DNA from: Pseudoalteromonas sp. T1lg23B
GTDB lineage: Bacteria; Pseudomonadota; Gammaproteobacteria; Enterobacterales; Alteromonadaceae
Assembly (NCBI RefSeq): GCF_002964665.1
Contig: NZ_PQBZ01000013.1
Span: forward strand, 434,001-498,000
DNA length: 64,000 nt
Reading direction: 5' to 3'
Shown: positions 37,181 through 47,327 of the stretch, one piece after another
Layout: each line of letters starts with the position of its first letter
How positions within the stretch are numbered: position 1 is the first letter of the stretch
Position numbers and translations under genes: made by a program
The notes under the pieces: generated by a model
Seen by the model: the letters and a program-made list of their open reading frames with translations, nothing else
What the model was told of the DNA's origin: nothing
Database searches by the model: none

Positions 37181-37283
37181 TTTTTACATAGAAATGTGTA
37201 GTTTTGTTCGCATTTGGGTATGAGAATCGTCGCATATTTGGTAGATTTACCCTAATTGACTTTAATAACAATGGAGTATAGCT

Positions 37284-38450
37284 ATGGCCTGGAATGAACC
37301 GGGTAATAATGGCAATGATAACGATCCGTGGAAAAACCGCGGAGGACGGGATCAAGGCCCACCTGATCTAGACGAAGTATTCCGTAAATTCAGCAACAAG
37401 TTTGGTGGTTTGTTCGGTGGTAAGTCCGGCGGTGGAGGCAGTGGTGGCATCGGTGGCGCAGGCATGACCTTCATTTTGCTGATAGCTGCTATCGTTTGGG
37501 CACTAAGTGGTATTTACACCGTAAAAGAAGCAGAGCGCGGCATTGTATTGCAGTTTGGTCAGTTTGACCGTATTGCCGAACCTGGTTTGCGCTGGAAGAT
37601 GACCTTTATTGAGCAAGTGATCCCTATCGATATTGAAGCGGTTCGCTCATTATCGGCTTCGGGTTTTATGCTAACTGAAGATGAAAACGTGGTAAGCGTT
37701 GAATTCGAAGTTCAGTATCGAGTGATGGACCCGAGACTGTATAAATTTAGCGTAACTGATGCAGATCACAGCTTACAACAATCTTTGGATAGTGCACTTC
37801 GTTATGTTGTGGGCCACTCTAGAATGGACCAAGTGCTCACGACTGGTCGTGAACTGGTACGTCAAAGAACTTGGGATGAACTTAACAAAATTATCGAACC
37901 ATATAACCTCGGTATTTTGGTGACGGATGTGAACTTTAAAGACTCTCGTCCGCCAGCAGAAGTCAAAGATGCATTTGATGATGCTATTGCTGCGCAAGAA
38001 GACGAAGAGCGTTTTATTCGTGAAGCAGAAGCGTATGCACGTGAAATTGAGCCAAGAGCCCGTGGCCAAGTGACGCGTATGACACAAGAAGCAGAAGCAT
38101 ATCGTGAACGCGTTACTTTAGAAGCACGAGGTGAGGTAGAACGTTTTGAGAAACTACTACCTGAATATCTGGCTGCTAAAGAAGTTACGAGACAGCGTTT
38201 ATACATAGATGCCATGGAAGAAGTGTTGACCAACAGCACAAAAGTACTGGTGGATGTCAAAGGTGGTAACAATATGATGTACTTACCACTGGATAAAATT
38301 ATGGGACAAACAGGTGCTGGCAGTCAGATCACCTTACCTAGCAAGAACGACATCAATGAACTTAGAAAAACATTAGGCCAATCTCGCAATAGCACTGTGG
38401 GTGGTGGCAATGATCGTTTTTCACAAGACAGATTCAATAACGGGAGATAA
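37284..38450 (+). CDS. hflK: FtsH modulator HflK (SPFH domain)
   Basis: A 388-residue inner-membrane protein that with HflC forms the large cage around FtsH and controls its access to membrane substrates. A Gly/Asn-rich cytosolic N-terminus (residues 1-60) includes NDPWKNRGG-type sequence. One transmembrane helix is at about 61-81 (MTFILLIAAIVWALSGIY). The SPFH/band-7 domain then follows, from GIVLQFGQFDRIAEPGLRWK, with a long coiled-coil. It is 5 bp from hflC. The tail is polar and disordered. Confidence 0.96.
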   Translation: MAWNEPGNNGNDNDPWKNRGGRDQGPPDLDEVFRKFSNKFGGLFGGKSGGGGSGGIGGAGMTFILLIAAIVWALSGIYTVKEAERGIVLQFGQFDRIAEPGLRWKMTFIEQVIPIDIEAVRSLSASGFMLTEDENVVSVEFEVQYRVMDPRLYKFSVTDADHSLQQSLDSALRYVVGHSRMDQVLTTGRELVRQRTWDELNKIIEPYNLGILVTDVNFKDSRPPAEVKDAFDDAIAAQEDEERFIREAEAYAREIEPRARGQVTRMTQEAEAYRERVTLEARGEVERFEKLLPEYLAAKEVTRQRLYIDAMEEVLTNSTKVLVDVKGGNNMMYLPLDKIMGQTGAGSQITLPSKNDINELRKTLGQSRNSTVGGGNDRFSQDRFNNGR

Positions 38451-38455
38451 GCGCA

Positions 38456-39334
38456 ATGAAGAATTTTAGTATTGTGATTTTACTCGCTGCGGTATTGATG
38501 TCTTTTTCATCGGTATTTGTGGTTACTGAAGGCCAACGTGCGATTGTTTTACTGTTCAGTAAAGTACAAAAAGACAGTGAAGACAATGCGGTAGTGTACG
38601 CACCAGGTTTACACTTTAAAGTTCCGTTCTTTAGCCAAGTGCGAAAACTAGATGCTCGTATACAGACTTTAGATGGGGCACCTGACCGTTTTGTAACGAG
38701 TGAAAAGAAAGACTTGATTGTCGATTCATTCGTAAAATGGCGTGTTAATGATTTCAGTGCGTTTTATCTGCGTGCTCGAGGTGATAAGCAATACGCCGAG
38801 ACGCTACTGAAGCAAAAAGTAAACAATGGCCTCAGAACTAACTTCGGTTCGCGCACTATACGAGAGATTGTATCTGGAGAGCGTAGTGAACTGATGGAAG
38901 AAGCTTTGGTTCAGGCATCTGAAAGCGCTAAAGAATTGGGTATTGAAGTGCTAGATGTGCGTGTGAAGCAGATTAATCTACCAAATGAAGTAAGTAGTTC
39001 TATCTATCAACGTATGCGCGCTGAACGTACCGCTGTGGCAAAAGAGCACCGCTCAGAAGGTCAGGAAAAAGCTGAAACTATTCGTGCAGAAGTCGATAGA
39101 AGAGTAACCGTTATGTTGGCTGATGCGGAGCGTAATGCCCGAGCTGTACGAGGTGAGGGTGATGCAACAGCAGCTAAGGTATACGCTGATGTGTATAATA
39201 AGGACCCTGAGTTTTACAGCTTTGTTCGTTCGTTAGAAGCCTACAAGCGTACTTTCCAAAACAAAGGTGACGTTATGGTGCTATCACCAGACAGTGAATT
39301 CTTTGATTACATGAAAGCCGCAAAAGGTAAATAA
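38456..39334 (+). CDS. hflC: FtsH modulator HflC (SPFH domain)
   Basis: A 292-residue partner of HflK. The N-terminal signal-anchor helix IVILLAAVLMSFSSVFVV is followed by band-7 motifs TEGQRAIVLLF, YAPGLHFKVPFFSQVRKLDA and GLRTNFGSRTIREIVSGER. The coiled-coil part contains RMRAERTAVAKEHRSEGQEK. Length is close to that of E. coli HflC. It ends the nnr-to-hflC operon at a strong terminator. yjeT, which lies between hflC and purA in E. coli, is absent. Confidence 0.96.
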   Translation: MKNFSIVILLAAVLMSFSSVFVVTEGQRAIVLLFSKVQKDSEDNAVVYAPGLHFKVPFFSQVRKLDARIQTLDGAPDRFVTSEKKDLIVDSFVKWRVNDFSAFYLRARGDKQYAETLLKQKVNNGLRTNFGSRTIREIVSGERSELMEEALVQASESAKELGIEVLDVRVKQINLPNEVSSSIYQRMRAERTAVAKEHRSEGQEKAETIRAEVDRRVTVMLADAERNARAVRGEGDATAAKVYADVYNKDPEFYSFVRSLEAYKRTFQNKGDVMVLSPDSEFFDYMKAAKGK

Positions 39335-39362
39335 TTACTCATTGCAGTGACTATACTTTGAG

Positions 39363-39392
39363 AAAGCCCTGACATTAAACAGGGCTTTTTTT
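39363..39392 (+). terminator. hflC intrinsic terminator
   Basis: AAAGCCCTG / CAGGGCTTT stem with an 8-nt loop and a run of T residues, 28 bp after hflC. Confidence 0.9.
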
Positions 39393-39478
39393 CGTTTTAA
39401 TTCAGTTGTTTTCAATACTATTTTTGCGAATGCGGAAAAAACACTCAAAACGGGGTGATCTCCACCCTGCTTTTCTGG

Positions 39479-39484
39479 TAAAAT
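39479..39484 (+). promoter_or_regulatory. candidate -10 element for purA
   Basis: TAAAAT sits 31 bp before the purA ATG, with no good -35. A short inverted element GGGTG-ATCTC-CACCC lies just upstream (about 39453-39467) at the -35 region and could be an operator. It is not a PurR box. Confidence 0.3.
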
Positions 39485-39494
39485 CTGCGCCTAA

Positions 39495-40832
<1,338 letters not shown>

Positions 40833-40847
40833 TTGATAGTTAAGTTG

Positions 40848-40875
40848 AAAAAGGCTGCATAGTGCAGCTTTTTTT
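40848..40875 (+). terminator. purA intrinsic terminator
   Basis: GCTGCA / TGCAGC stem with a TAG loop, flanked by A5 and a T7 run. Confidence 0.88.
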
Positions 40876-40909
40876 GTGCCTATAATAAACGTGTTCCGTA
40901 GTGATTTGC

Positions 40910-40936
40910 TAAAAGAGTATGATTATTTGGTGATTA
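40910..40936 (+). promoter_or_regulatory. weak FliA (sigma-28)-like element upstream of motX
   Basis: TAAA (40910-40913), 15 bp, then GGTGATTA (40929-40936) matches the flagellar consensus TAAA-N15-GCCGATAA at nine of twelve positions. A plain TATAAT also lies at 40881-40886. Late flagellar control of motX would make sense, but the match is weak. Confidence 0.25.
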
Positions 40937-41011
40937 TAAATTCGCCAATATACGAAGAACTGGTACGGACTTTGTATAGTTTTAATGCGAGTCAAAAAAA
41001 TCAGGTAACTT

Positions 41012-41623
41012 ATGATCAAGAAGTTGTGTTGCATTGCTTTATTAATGAGTGTGACGGCGGTGGCACAAGAGCCACTCACCGCAGTGCCACTGTACACTGA
41101 AGCAGAGCTAATCGAGCTAATAAAGAAAAACCAGCACTTAAAGCGAGTTAAGGATGATGATTGCCAGCTTGTACAAGACATTGAGGCGCGAGCCGAGACC
41201 ATGGAGCTGCCTTCATATCAGTTTTTATACGGCGATATGCTAGCTTATGCAGTGTGTGTCGATAGGAATGTTGAGCTTGGTGTCTACTTCATGCGTAAAG
41301 CTGCCGAGCAAGGTTTAGCACCCGCATTGGAGCAGTTAGGTCGCTATTACGATGTAGGTCAGCTAGTGCAGGCAGATAAAGCGATGGCTGTCATCTATTT
41401 GCGAGAGGCCGCATCGCAGGGTAACCTCGCCGCACAGCTGCGTTTGGTCAACCTATTTAATAGTGGATATGGCAGCCCAAGAGATTACGAAGATGCTTAT
41501 CGTTGGTTATTTCATTCCGCAGTAGCAGACAAAAAGCTACATCAGCAAATTCAAACTGCGCTGGCTCGTTTGGCTGAAAAAATGCCTGAAAGTGTAGTGC
41601 GCCGAGCTAGGTTACCAATGTAA
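41012..41623 (+). CDS. motX: sodium-driven polar flagellar motor protein MotX
   Basis: A 203-residue periplasmic Sel1-repeat protein. A signal peptide (IKKLCCIALLMSVTAVAQ) precedes VPLYTEAELIELIKKNQHL, DDCQLVQDIEARA and YQFLYGDMLAYAVCVDRNVE, which closely follow the Vibrio MotX pattern I remember. Sel1 repeats cover about residues 85-170 (GVYFMRKAAEQG, AVIYLREAASQG, DYEDAYRWLFHSA). Two cysteines bracket the first repeat, as in MotX. In Vibrio MotX forms the T ring with MotY and recruits PomA/PomB stators. This implies a Na+-driven polar flagellum. motY and pomAB are not in the window. Confidence 0.9.
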   Translation: MIKKLCCIALLMSVTAVAQEPLTAVPLYTEAELIELIKKNQHLKRVKDDDCQLVQDIEARAETMELPSYQFLYGDMLAYAVCVDRNVELGVYFMRKAAEQGLAPALEQLGRYYDVGQLVQADKAMAVIYLREAASQGNLAAQLRLVNLFNSGYGSPRDYEDAYRWLFHSAVADKKLHQQIQTALARLAEKMPESVVRRARLPM

Positions 41624-41627
41624 AAAG

Positions 41628-41663
41628 AGTCATCATCTCGATTTACTAGCATTGATGATGACT
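41628..41663. terminator. hairpin between convergent motX and antiporter genes
   Basis: AGTCATCATC pairs perfectly with GATGATGACT over a 16-nt loop, 5 bp after motX. An A-run precedes it, giving a T-run on the minus strand. It is a probable bidirectional terminator. Confidence 0.6.
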
Positions 41664-41671
41664 TCTTCTGA

Positions 41672-43534
41672 TTAGTTCCCGAGTTTCTCTCCCAACGTGC
41701 CGCTTTGCTCTTTGTTGAGTGTGGGCTCTTTGAGCACTGACATTTTGGGAGGCTGTAAAGCGATTATGCGTTCGCCTTGCTCCGGTGGTTTTTTCATATC
41801 GATTACAAATGGTCTTATTTGCGGTTCTTCGCTGTTATTTGTGTCTGAAATAATAAATAACGGAATGGCTTCTTTATTTATCTCAAGATACTGCTGCCAG
41901 TTAAACTCTTCTGATAAACGAGTCGCACTGACTTTACCACCTTTCGCTATTAGGCTGCTTAGTCTTGCGTAGTAGCCTTGCTCACCAAACAAAATCTGTC
42001 TAGACAAGAAAGTCGCACTGTCTTTGTTTGCTTTTGCATGGTTGGTTGATGAGCGCAATGAGAACACATTTTGTTCGTTTAACAAGTGGGAAAAATATTG
42101 TACGCCAAGTGCATTATGATGTCGGTTTGGTGATAAGGCTAAAACAGATTTGAGAGATGTTAGCGGCAAATAGCGCTCGGCATGCTCCGACTGAGGGTTG
42201 CCATAGTAGCAGGGCAGTCCATCCATTCTTGCCATTTTACAGTTTTCCCATGCAGGGTCTGATAGGTACACATCAATGTTTTGTTCTTTTAGACCTTTAG
42301 CAATCGCACGAGCAACGTGGTTCGCACCTATAATCAACAAGGTATTGGGGCTTGGCTGACGCACGCCTAATAGCTTAGCGAGCGGTGTCGCCGTCAGGCT
42401 TTGTAGCACGACAGTGACAATAATAACGGTGAAGATCAACGGTACTAATTTGTTAGCATCGGGAATTTGCGAATCTATCATGCTCAGTGCGAATACCGAG
42501 CCTACTGCCGCTGCGACGATCCCTCTGGGGGCGACCCATGACAATAAAACACGAGACTTAAGCGGTAAATCGGTGTTGTAAGTAGATATCGCAATACAGA
42601 TTGGGCGTGCTATAAATAAAACCACAGCGAGAAAAATAAAGGTTTCGACACCTAAAAGCATTAAATCACTCAATTGCAATCTAGCAGCGAGTAAAATAAA
42701 TAGACTGGAGATCAATATCATTGATAAATCTTCTTTGAACTCTAGAACAGAATCAATTTCCAAGTCGTCCTGATTGGCCAGCCAAATACCAAAAATTGTC
42801 ACTGCGAGTAGCCCCGATTCATGGGCGAGATGATTTGAAAAAGTGAAACTAAATAACACTAAGGCAAGTATGCCAAACTTATGCAATTCATAGGGTAGCC
42901 ACTCACGGCGGATCAATGCGCTGGTGATCCAACCTGCTACAACGCCCACGCTTATGCCGACCCCAAGCGTTGAAAACAGTGCTATCAGAGTGTGACTAAG
43001 TACTTCTCCTTGGCCAACGAAACTGACTGCTTCGAACACTAATACAGCGAACAGAGCACCAATCGGGTCAATCACAATACCCTCCCAGCGCAATACACGG
43101 TCAATATCTTGATTTGGCCTCATAGCATTGAGCATGGGGGCTATTACCGTTGGGCCGGTAACAACTAGTACAGCGCCCAGCACAGCCGCTACACGCCAAT
43201 CTAAGTCCAGAATAAAATACCCGCACAAGGCAATGATAACAAAGGTTGCAAACATGCCTATGGAACAAAGATTGCGGACAATCTTGCCGATGCCTTTGAG
43301 TTCTCTAAAGTGTAGGGTCAGTGCACCTTCAAATAGAATGATGGCCACAGACAGCGATACCACTGGAAACAGTAAATCTCCCAACAAATCATCTGGACTT
43401 AATTGTCCAGTCAAGGGGCCGAGTAGTAAGCCAATGAGTAATAAAAACAAAATAGCGGGTACTTTGAGCACCCATGCGAGCCATTGAGCAAGCACAGAAA
43501 AAATGGCGATTCCAGCGATATAAATTGCTGACAT
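41672..43534 (-). CDS. CPA1-family Na+/H+ antiporter with C-terminal TrkA-N domain
   Basis: A 620-residue membrane protein. About twelve transmembrane helices fill residues 1-395 (LFLLLIGLLLGPLTG, VTGPTVIAPML, EGIVIDPIGALFAVLVFE with the ion-site Asp, and LLSWVAPRGIVAAAVGSVFA). A soluble NAD-binding TrkA-N/RCK-like domain starts at about 400 (LLIIGANHVARAIAKGL), and a polar tail follows. The start at 43534 has CTGGAG upstream; the longer frame from 43564 lacks one. It exports Na+ (or K+) in exchange for H+, and the RCK domain suggests regulation by nucleotides. It suits a marine bacterium with a sodium motor next door. Confidence 0.9.
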   Translation of the reverse strand: MSAIYIAGIAIFSVLAQWLAWVLKVPAILFLLLIGLLLGPLTGQLSPDDLLGDLLFPVVSLSVAIILFEGALTLHFRELKGIGKIVRNLCSIGMFATFVIIALCGYFILDLDWRVAAVLGAVLVVTGPTVIAPMLNAMRPNQDIDRVLRWEGIVIDPIGALFAVLVFEAVSFVGQGEVLSHTLIALFSTLGVGISVGVVAGWITSALIRREWLPYELHKFGILALVLFSFTFSNHLAHESGLLAVTIFGIWLANQDDLEIDSVLEFKEDLSMILISSLFILLAARLQLSDLMLLGVETFIFLAVVLFIARPICIAISTYNTDLPLKSRVLLSWVAPRGIVAAAVGSVFALSMIDSQIPDANKLVPLIFTVIIVTVVLQSLTATPLAKLLGVRQPSPNTLLIIGANHVARAIAKGLKEQNIDVYLSDPAWENCKMARMDGLPCYYGNPQSEHAERYLPLTSLKSVLALSPNRHHNALGVQYFSHLLNEQNVFSLRSSTNHAKANKDSATFLSRQILFGEQGYYARLSSLIAKGGKVSATRLSEEFNWQQYLEINKEAIPLFIISDTNNSEEPQIRPFVIDMKKPPEQGERIIALQPPKMSVLKEPTLNKEQSGTLGEKLGN

Positions 43535-43882
43535 AATGTCTCCAGTTAACCCTTTGGTTAACATAGTTAAAATATACTAAGCGGGTTATACCACAGTTAT
43601 ATTACGGCTACGAAATTGAATTTGGTTCCAAGCCGAGCACTATTAGTTAACCATAGTCTTTATCAAAGGAAATGGATCATTACATTGTTTTAAATTAAGA
43701 CAAATAAATATGCCAAACCCGTCCCCATAAAGTACTATTTTTCATATTTATGGTCGGTATAAGCGATTATTCGACTGTAAAGTTGAAAAATGTCTAATGA
43801 ATGGGTTAAGCTATAAAGCGTTCGGTAGATGTACACCGAAATTCTTTTTGGCTTTGTTGTAGCAATTATAACAGGCTAGCTT

Positions 43883-44056
43883 TTAGTACAGGTTATTGGC
43901 ACATGTAAATGTAGCAGCTACTTTGTACTGTTCAACAATTAAACTATTCTTTGCGCAATTATTCATTGCGGTATAGGTCTTTTCAGCCTCATCAAACCAT
44001 GATGTACCTGCTGAAAACGGCTCGACGTTGTAGAAAAATACAATGTCACAATCCAT
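43883..44056 (-). other. possible 57-codon small ORF in the 683-bp gap before proB
   Basis: The gap 43535-44217 holds no recognised gene. On the minus strand an ATG at 44056 opens 57 codons ending in TAA at 43883-43885. The product has coding-like composition (EAEKTYTAMNNCAKNSLIVE, ending TFTCANNLY) and three cysteines. No Shine-Dalgarno precedes it and there is no signal peptide, so it may be the 3' remnant of a lost gene instead of a true small protein. The rest of the gap is AT-rich with short repeats only. Confidence 0.3.
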
Positions 44057-44217
44057 TTTTTAGTAAAGCGACAGCCAGTGTTGGGCACATGAGTGTAAAC
44101 GCGTAAGCTGTATTGTATATTTGTATTGTTCAACTCTGGTTGTTTTTACTCGCGCACGTCCAATTTACGTTGGTGCTGCGTGAAATTTATTTAAGTAAGG
44201 CAACGACAGGAAACAAT

Positions 44218-45327
44218 ATGAACATTTCAAACTCTCGGCGTATCGTGATCAAAATAGGTAGCGCACTTATTGCACCTGACCAGGATGGTTGTCGTGCGCG
44301 TTATTTATTGACTATTGCACAATTTATCGTTCGTTGTCGCTCAATGGGCAAGGAAGTCGTGCTTGTTTCATCGGGTTCTGTCGCCGCAGGGTCACACCTG
44401 TTTCCAGAAGATGCAAAGAACTCATCGGTGGTGCTGAAAAAAGCAATGGCCGCAGCGGGTCAAACAGAGATGATGGCAACATGGGACCGATTTTTTGACT
44501 TCCCATCTGCACAAATTTTGCTCACACATGGTGATTTACGTGATTTAGAGCGCTATAACAGCATTCGTGAAACTATATTCACTTTACTTGAACATGGCAT
44601 ATTACCTATTATCAATGAAAATGATGCGGTGACTAGCGATGATCTAAAAGTAGGTGACAACGATAATTTGTCAGCGATGGTCGCCGCAGCTGCAGATGCA
44701 GATGTGTTATTGATGTGTTCGGATGTGGATGGCCTTTACAATAAAAACCCTAACTTGCATGAAGATGCCGAGCTGGTTCATCAAGTATCTGAAATATCAG
44801 AAGATATATATGCAATGGCAGGGTGTGCAACGAGCTCGGTCGGCACGGGTGGTATGAAAACCAAGATAGAAGCGGCAGAGAAGGCGACGTCTCACGGTAT
44901 TAGCACTTATATTGTAAATGGCTTTAAAGAACAAACCTTTGAGCGCTTATTACTCGGTGAAAACCCAGGCACAGTATTCTTGCCTTATGATGAACCTATG
45001 CATTCTCAGCAGCACTGGATGACGCATACCGCTTCTGAACAAGGAGAAATCGTTGTTGAACATGACTATGCAGAAGAATTGAAAGATCACGCTGAACCGC
45101 TGGCCGCGAGCAATATTTCGCACGTAAACGGTGAATTCTCGGTCGGCGATACGGTACTTGTACGTACCGCAAAAGGTGAACGACTCGCCAAGGCTACCAC
45201 TAACTACAGTAGCTGCCTGTTGAACTTTTTAGCTGAGCAGGAACAAACATCGGATAACGGACAATTACAACAAAGCATAGGCCCAGTTATTTCGGAACAA
45301 GACATTGCAATTTTGGAGAAATCGTAA
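44218..45327 (+). CDS. proB: glutamate 5-kinase
   Basis: A 369-residue enzyme that phosphorylates glutamate in the first step of proline synthesis. The amino-acid kinase domain has IVIKIGSALIAPD, VLVSSGSVAAG, INENDAV and VGDNDNLSAMVAAAADADVLLMCSDVDGLY (in segments), and TGGMKTKIEAA. A C-terminal PUA-like domain from about residue 270 includes SVGDTVLVRTAKGERLAK. I chose the ATG at 44218, which has CAGGAAA. The longer frame from 44113 adds 35 unlikely hydrophobic residues. It is 3 bp from proA. Feedback inhibition by proline is usual for the family. Confidence 0.95.
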   Translation: MNISNSRRIVIKIGSALIAPDQDGCRARYLLTIAQFIVRCRSMGKEVVLVSSGSVAAGSHLFPEDAKNSSVVLKKAMAAAGQTEMMATWDRFFDFPSAQILLTHGDLRDLERYNSIRETIFTLLEHGILPIINENDAVTSDDLKVGDNDNLSAMVAAAADADVLLMCSDVDGLYNKNPNLHEDAELVHQVSEISEDIYAMAGCATSSVGTGGMKTKIEAAEKATSHGISTYIVNGFKEQTFERLLLGENPGTVFLPYDEPMHSQQHWMTHTASEQGEIVVEHDYAEELKDHAEPLAASNISHVNGEFSVGDTVLVRTAKGERLAKATTNYSSCLLNFLAEQEQTSDNGQLQQSIGPVISEQDIAILEKS

Positions 45328-45330
45328 CTC

Positions 45331-46578
45331 ATGAGTTTAATTACAGAATTATCACAACAAGCAGCAAGTGCAGCAAAACAATTGGCACTTCTGAGCACCC
45401 AGCAAAAGAATGCGGTACTGACAGATATGGCAGCGGCACTCGTAGCTCAAAGCAGTGATATTTTAGCGGCGAATGAGCACGATTTATCCCTAGCGCGTGA
45501 CAATCAGTTACCCCCTGCGATGGTTGACCGTTTAACCTTAACTCCCGAACGTATCGCAGATATGGCTGAGGGAATAAAAACAATCGTAGAACTGGACGAT
45601 CCTGTAGGCTTGGTTCGTGACATGGGTGTACGCCCAAACGGTATAAAAATTAGCAAGATGCGCGTACCTCTAGGGGTCGTGTGTATGATCTATGAAGCAC
45701 GTCCAAATGTGACGGCAGATGCTGGGGCGTTGTGCTTTAAATCAGGCAACGGTGTGATTTTACGCGGCGGTAAAGAAGCGTTACAAAGCTCTCAAGCAAT
45801 TGCGAAGGTTATGCATAAGGTCTTAGAGCAGCATGGCTTACCAACAGCACTTATCACGGTTGTACCAGATCCTGACAGAGCTTTGCTGATGGAATTGATG
45901 CAGCAAAAACAATATATCGACCTAATTATTCCACGAGGTGGTGAGGGGTTGATCAACTTCGTTACAGAGAATAGCACCATTCCAGTTATCCAGCACTTCA
46001 AAGGGGTATGTCATTTATATGTCGATGAAGATGCAGATCTTGATGTCGCACTTAAGCTGGCATTGAATGGTAAAACACAGCGCACGGGGGTGTGTAATGC
46101 GCTTGAAGGGATTGTTGTTCACAAAGCAGTTGCGTCGCAATTTTTACCACGTTTACAAAAAGCATTCGCACACAAACAAGTTGTTATCAACGCAGATAGT
46201 CAGTCAGCAAAGTACTTTGAAAATGCAAATGTCATTTCTGAGGACCAATTTGGTGAAGAATACCTAAGCTTAGAAGTTGCCGTACGTATTGTTGATGACT
46301 TTGCCGGAGCGCTTGAACATATAGATCGTTTCGGTAGTCATCACACCGAGGTTATTTGTACACAAGACAGTCACAAAGCTGAGCTGTTCCAGCGTAGCGT
46401 TGATGCATCCGTCGTGATGGTGAATGCGTCATCACGTTTTTCTGATGGCTCGCAGCTTGGCTTAGGTGCTGAAATAGGTATTGCGACAACCAAGTTGCAC
46501 GCTTATGGTCCTATGGGACTTGAGTCGCTAACAACGGAAAAGTTCTTAGTAACTGGTGAAGGCCAGATAAGAGAATAA
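45331..46578 (+). CDS. proA: gamma-glutamyl phosphate reductase
   Basis: A 415-residue NADPH-dependent aldehyde-dehydrogenase-fold enzyme that converts glutamyl-5-phosphate to the semialdehyde, the second proline step. Family blocks are VPLGVVCMIYEARPNVTADA, ILRGGKEAL, the catalytic cysteine in QRTGVCNALEGIVVH, and ASSRFSDGSQLGLGAEIGI at the C-terminus. Length agrees with E. coli ProA (417). It is cotranscribed with proB and ends at an intrinsic terminator. Proline is also an osmolyte, useful in a marine setting. Confidence 0.97.
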   Translation: MSLITELSQQAASAAKQLALLSTQQKNAVLTDMAAALVAQSSDILAANEHDLSLARDNQLPPAMVDRLTLTPERIADMAEGIKTIVELDDPVGLVRDMGVRPNGIKISKMRVPLGVVCMIYEARPNVTADAGALCFKSGNGVILRGGKEALQSSQAIAKVMHKVLEQHGLPTALITVVPDPDRALLMELMQQKQYIDLIIPRGGEGLINFVTENSTIPVIQHFKGVCHLYVDEDADLDVALKLALNGKTQRTGVCNALEGIVVHKAVASQFLPRLQKAFAHKQVVINADSQSAKYFENANVISEDQFGEEYLSLEVAVRIVDDFAGALEHIDRFGSHHTEVICTQDSHKAELFQRSVDASVVMVNASSRFSDGSQLGLGAEIGIATTKLHAYGPMGLESLTTEKFLVTGEGQIRE

Positions 46579-46611
46579 TCAGTGAGTAGTTAGTAAATCA
46601 TTTACTGAAGG

Positions 46612-46633
46612 CGGGCTAATTGGCCCGTTTTTT
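46612..46633 (+). terminator. proA intrinsic terminator
   Basis: CGGGC / GCCCG stem followed by TTTTTT, 33 bp after proA. Confidence 0.8.
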
Positions 46634-46712
46634 ATTGCTAAAAAAGCACGCAATGCGAACGAAGCGGTAATAAGTATTGAAAATGGAGTTTTATCGTAAG
46701 ATGGGCGGAAAG

Positions 46713-46788
46713 TGGTGGAGCTAAGCAGGATCGAACTGCTGACCTCCTGCGTGCAAGGCAGGCGCTCTCCCAGCTGAGCTATAGCCCC
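46713..46788 (-). tRNA. tRNA-Ala (anticodon TGC)
   Basis: A 76-nt gene on the minus strand with encoded CCA. The acceptor stem GGGGCTA/TAGCTCC contains the G3-U70 identity pair for alanine. The D arm reads AGCTCAGCTGGGAGAGC. The anticodon loop is CTTGCAC with TGC, and the T arm GTTCGATCC is intact. It stands alone, not inside an rRNA operon. It is convergent with proA and has its own strong promoter. Confidence 0.97.
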
Positions 46789-46811
46789 ACATTCCGTTTT
46801 GAACGCAGCGA

Positions 46812-46840
46812 AATTTAAAACTTTTTGATTGACTCGTCAA
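46812..46840 (-). promoter_or_regulatory. tRNA-Ala promoter
   Basis: On the minus strand TTGACG (46840-46835), a 17-bp spacer and TAAATT (46817-46812) lie upstream of the tRNA, followed by a GC-rich discriminator TCGCTGCG of the stringently controlled type. Confidence 0.75.
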
Positions 46841-46922
46841 GTCCTTACTCACAAATTTTTTTCACATTTTTACAAATGGCTTTGGTAGACTAGGTGAAAA
46901 TAATACCAAGATAGAATGTGTG

Positions 46923-47327
46923 ATGTTTCAAAACAATTTACGTCTCCTGTTGGCTAGTTTGTGTTTTGTTATTTTAGGAGGGTGTGCATCGGCTCCTGAA
47001 GACGTTGAATTTCAAATAGCAGAGCAGGCGCTTCATACCAAGCAATCCGAGTCAGGGGACTCGCTTTTCGTTTATATTGTCACAGTAGAACCAACACCAT
47101 TGATGAAAGTTAGCAGTCACAAACCGATGAGCCGCGCTGAACTAAAAAAATATGCCAAACATCAGCGCGTCGAAGATTCACCAGAGCTAAAGCTGCAATT
47201 AGAAGAGCGAGCGGTACAGCTGTTAGAAACGACGCTTAAGCAACGTAACTATTGCCAAAAAGGGCATAAAATCAACCGTGTTTATTGGCGTCAGCGCAGT
47301 GTGCAACTTAGAGGTGTTTGCTTGTGA
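46923..47327 (+). CDS. small lipoprotein of unknown function
   Basis: A 134-residue protein with a clear lipoprotein signal, FQNNLRLLLASLCFVILGGC (lipobox LGGC) and a Ser/Ala after the Cys. The mature part has a basic helical stretch (MSRAELKKYAKHQ, LEERAVQLLETTLKQRNYC) and two or three cysteines that could form a disulfide (NYCQKGHK, RGVCL). I do not recognise a family. The start is ATG at 46923, directly after an in-frame GTG. It overlaps the next gene by GTGA, so the two are coupled. Confidence 0.75.
   Translation: MFQNNLRLLLASLCFVILGGCASAPEDVEFQIAEQALHTKQSESGDSLFVYIVTVEPTPLMKVSSHKPMSRAELKKYAKHQRVEDSPELKLQLEERAVQLLETTLKQRNYCQKGHKINRVYWRQRSVQLRGVCL

Noticed and set aside
37862..38272. 136-codon ORF antisense to hflK
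   Set aside because: It is fully inside a confidently assigned SPFH gene, Ser/Arg-rich, and lacks a start signal.
39453..39467. PurR operator upstream of purA
   Set aside because: The small inverted element GGGTG-CACCC does not resemble the ACGCAAACGTTTGCGT consensus.
46713..46788. Genomic-island attachment site at tRNA-Ala
   Set aside because: There is no integrase, no second copy of the tRNA 3' end was noticed nearby, and flanking genes are core or ordinary.
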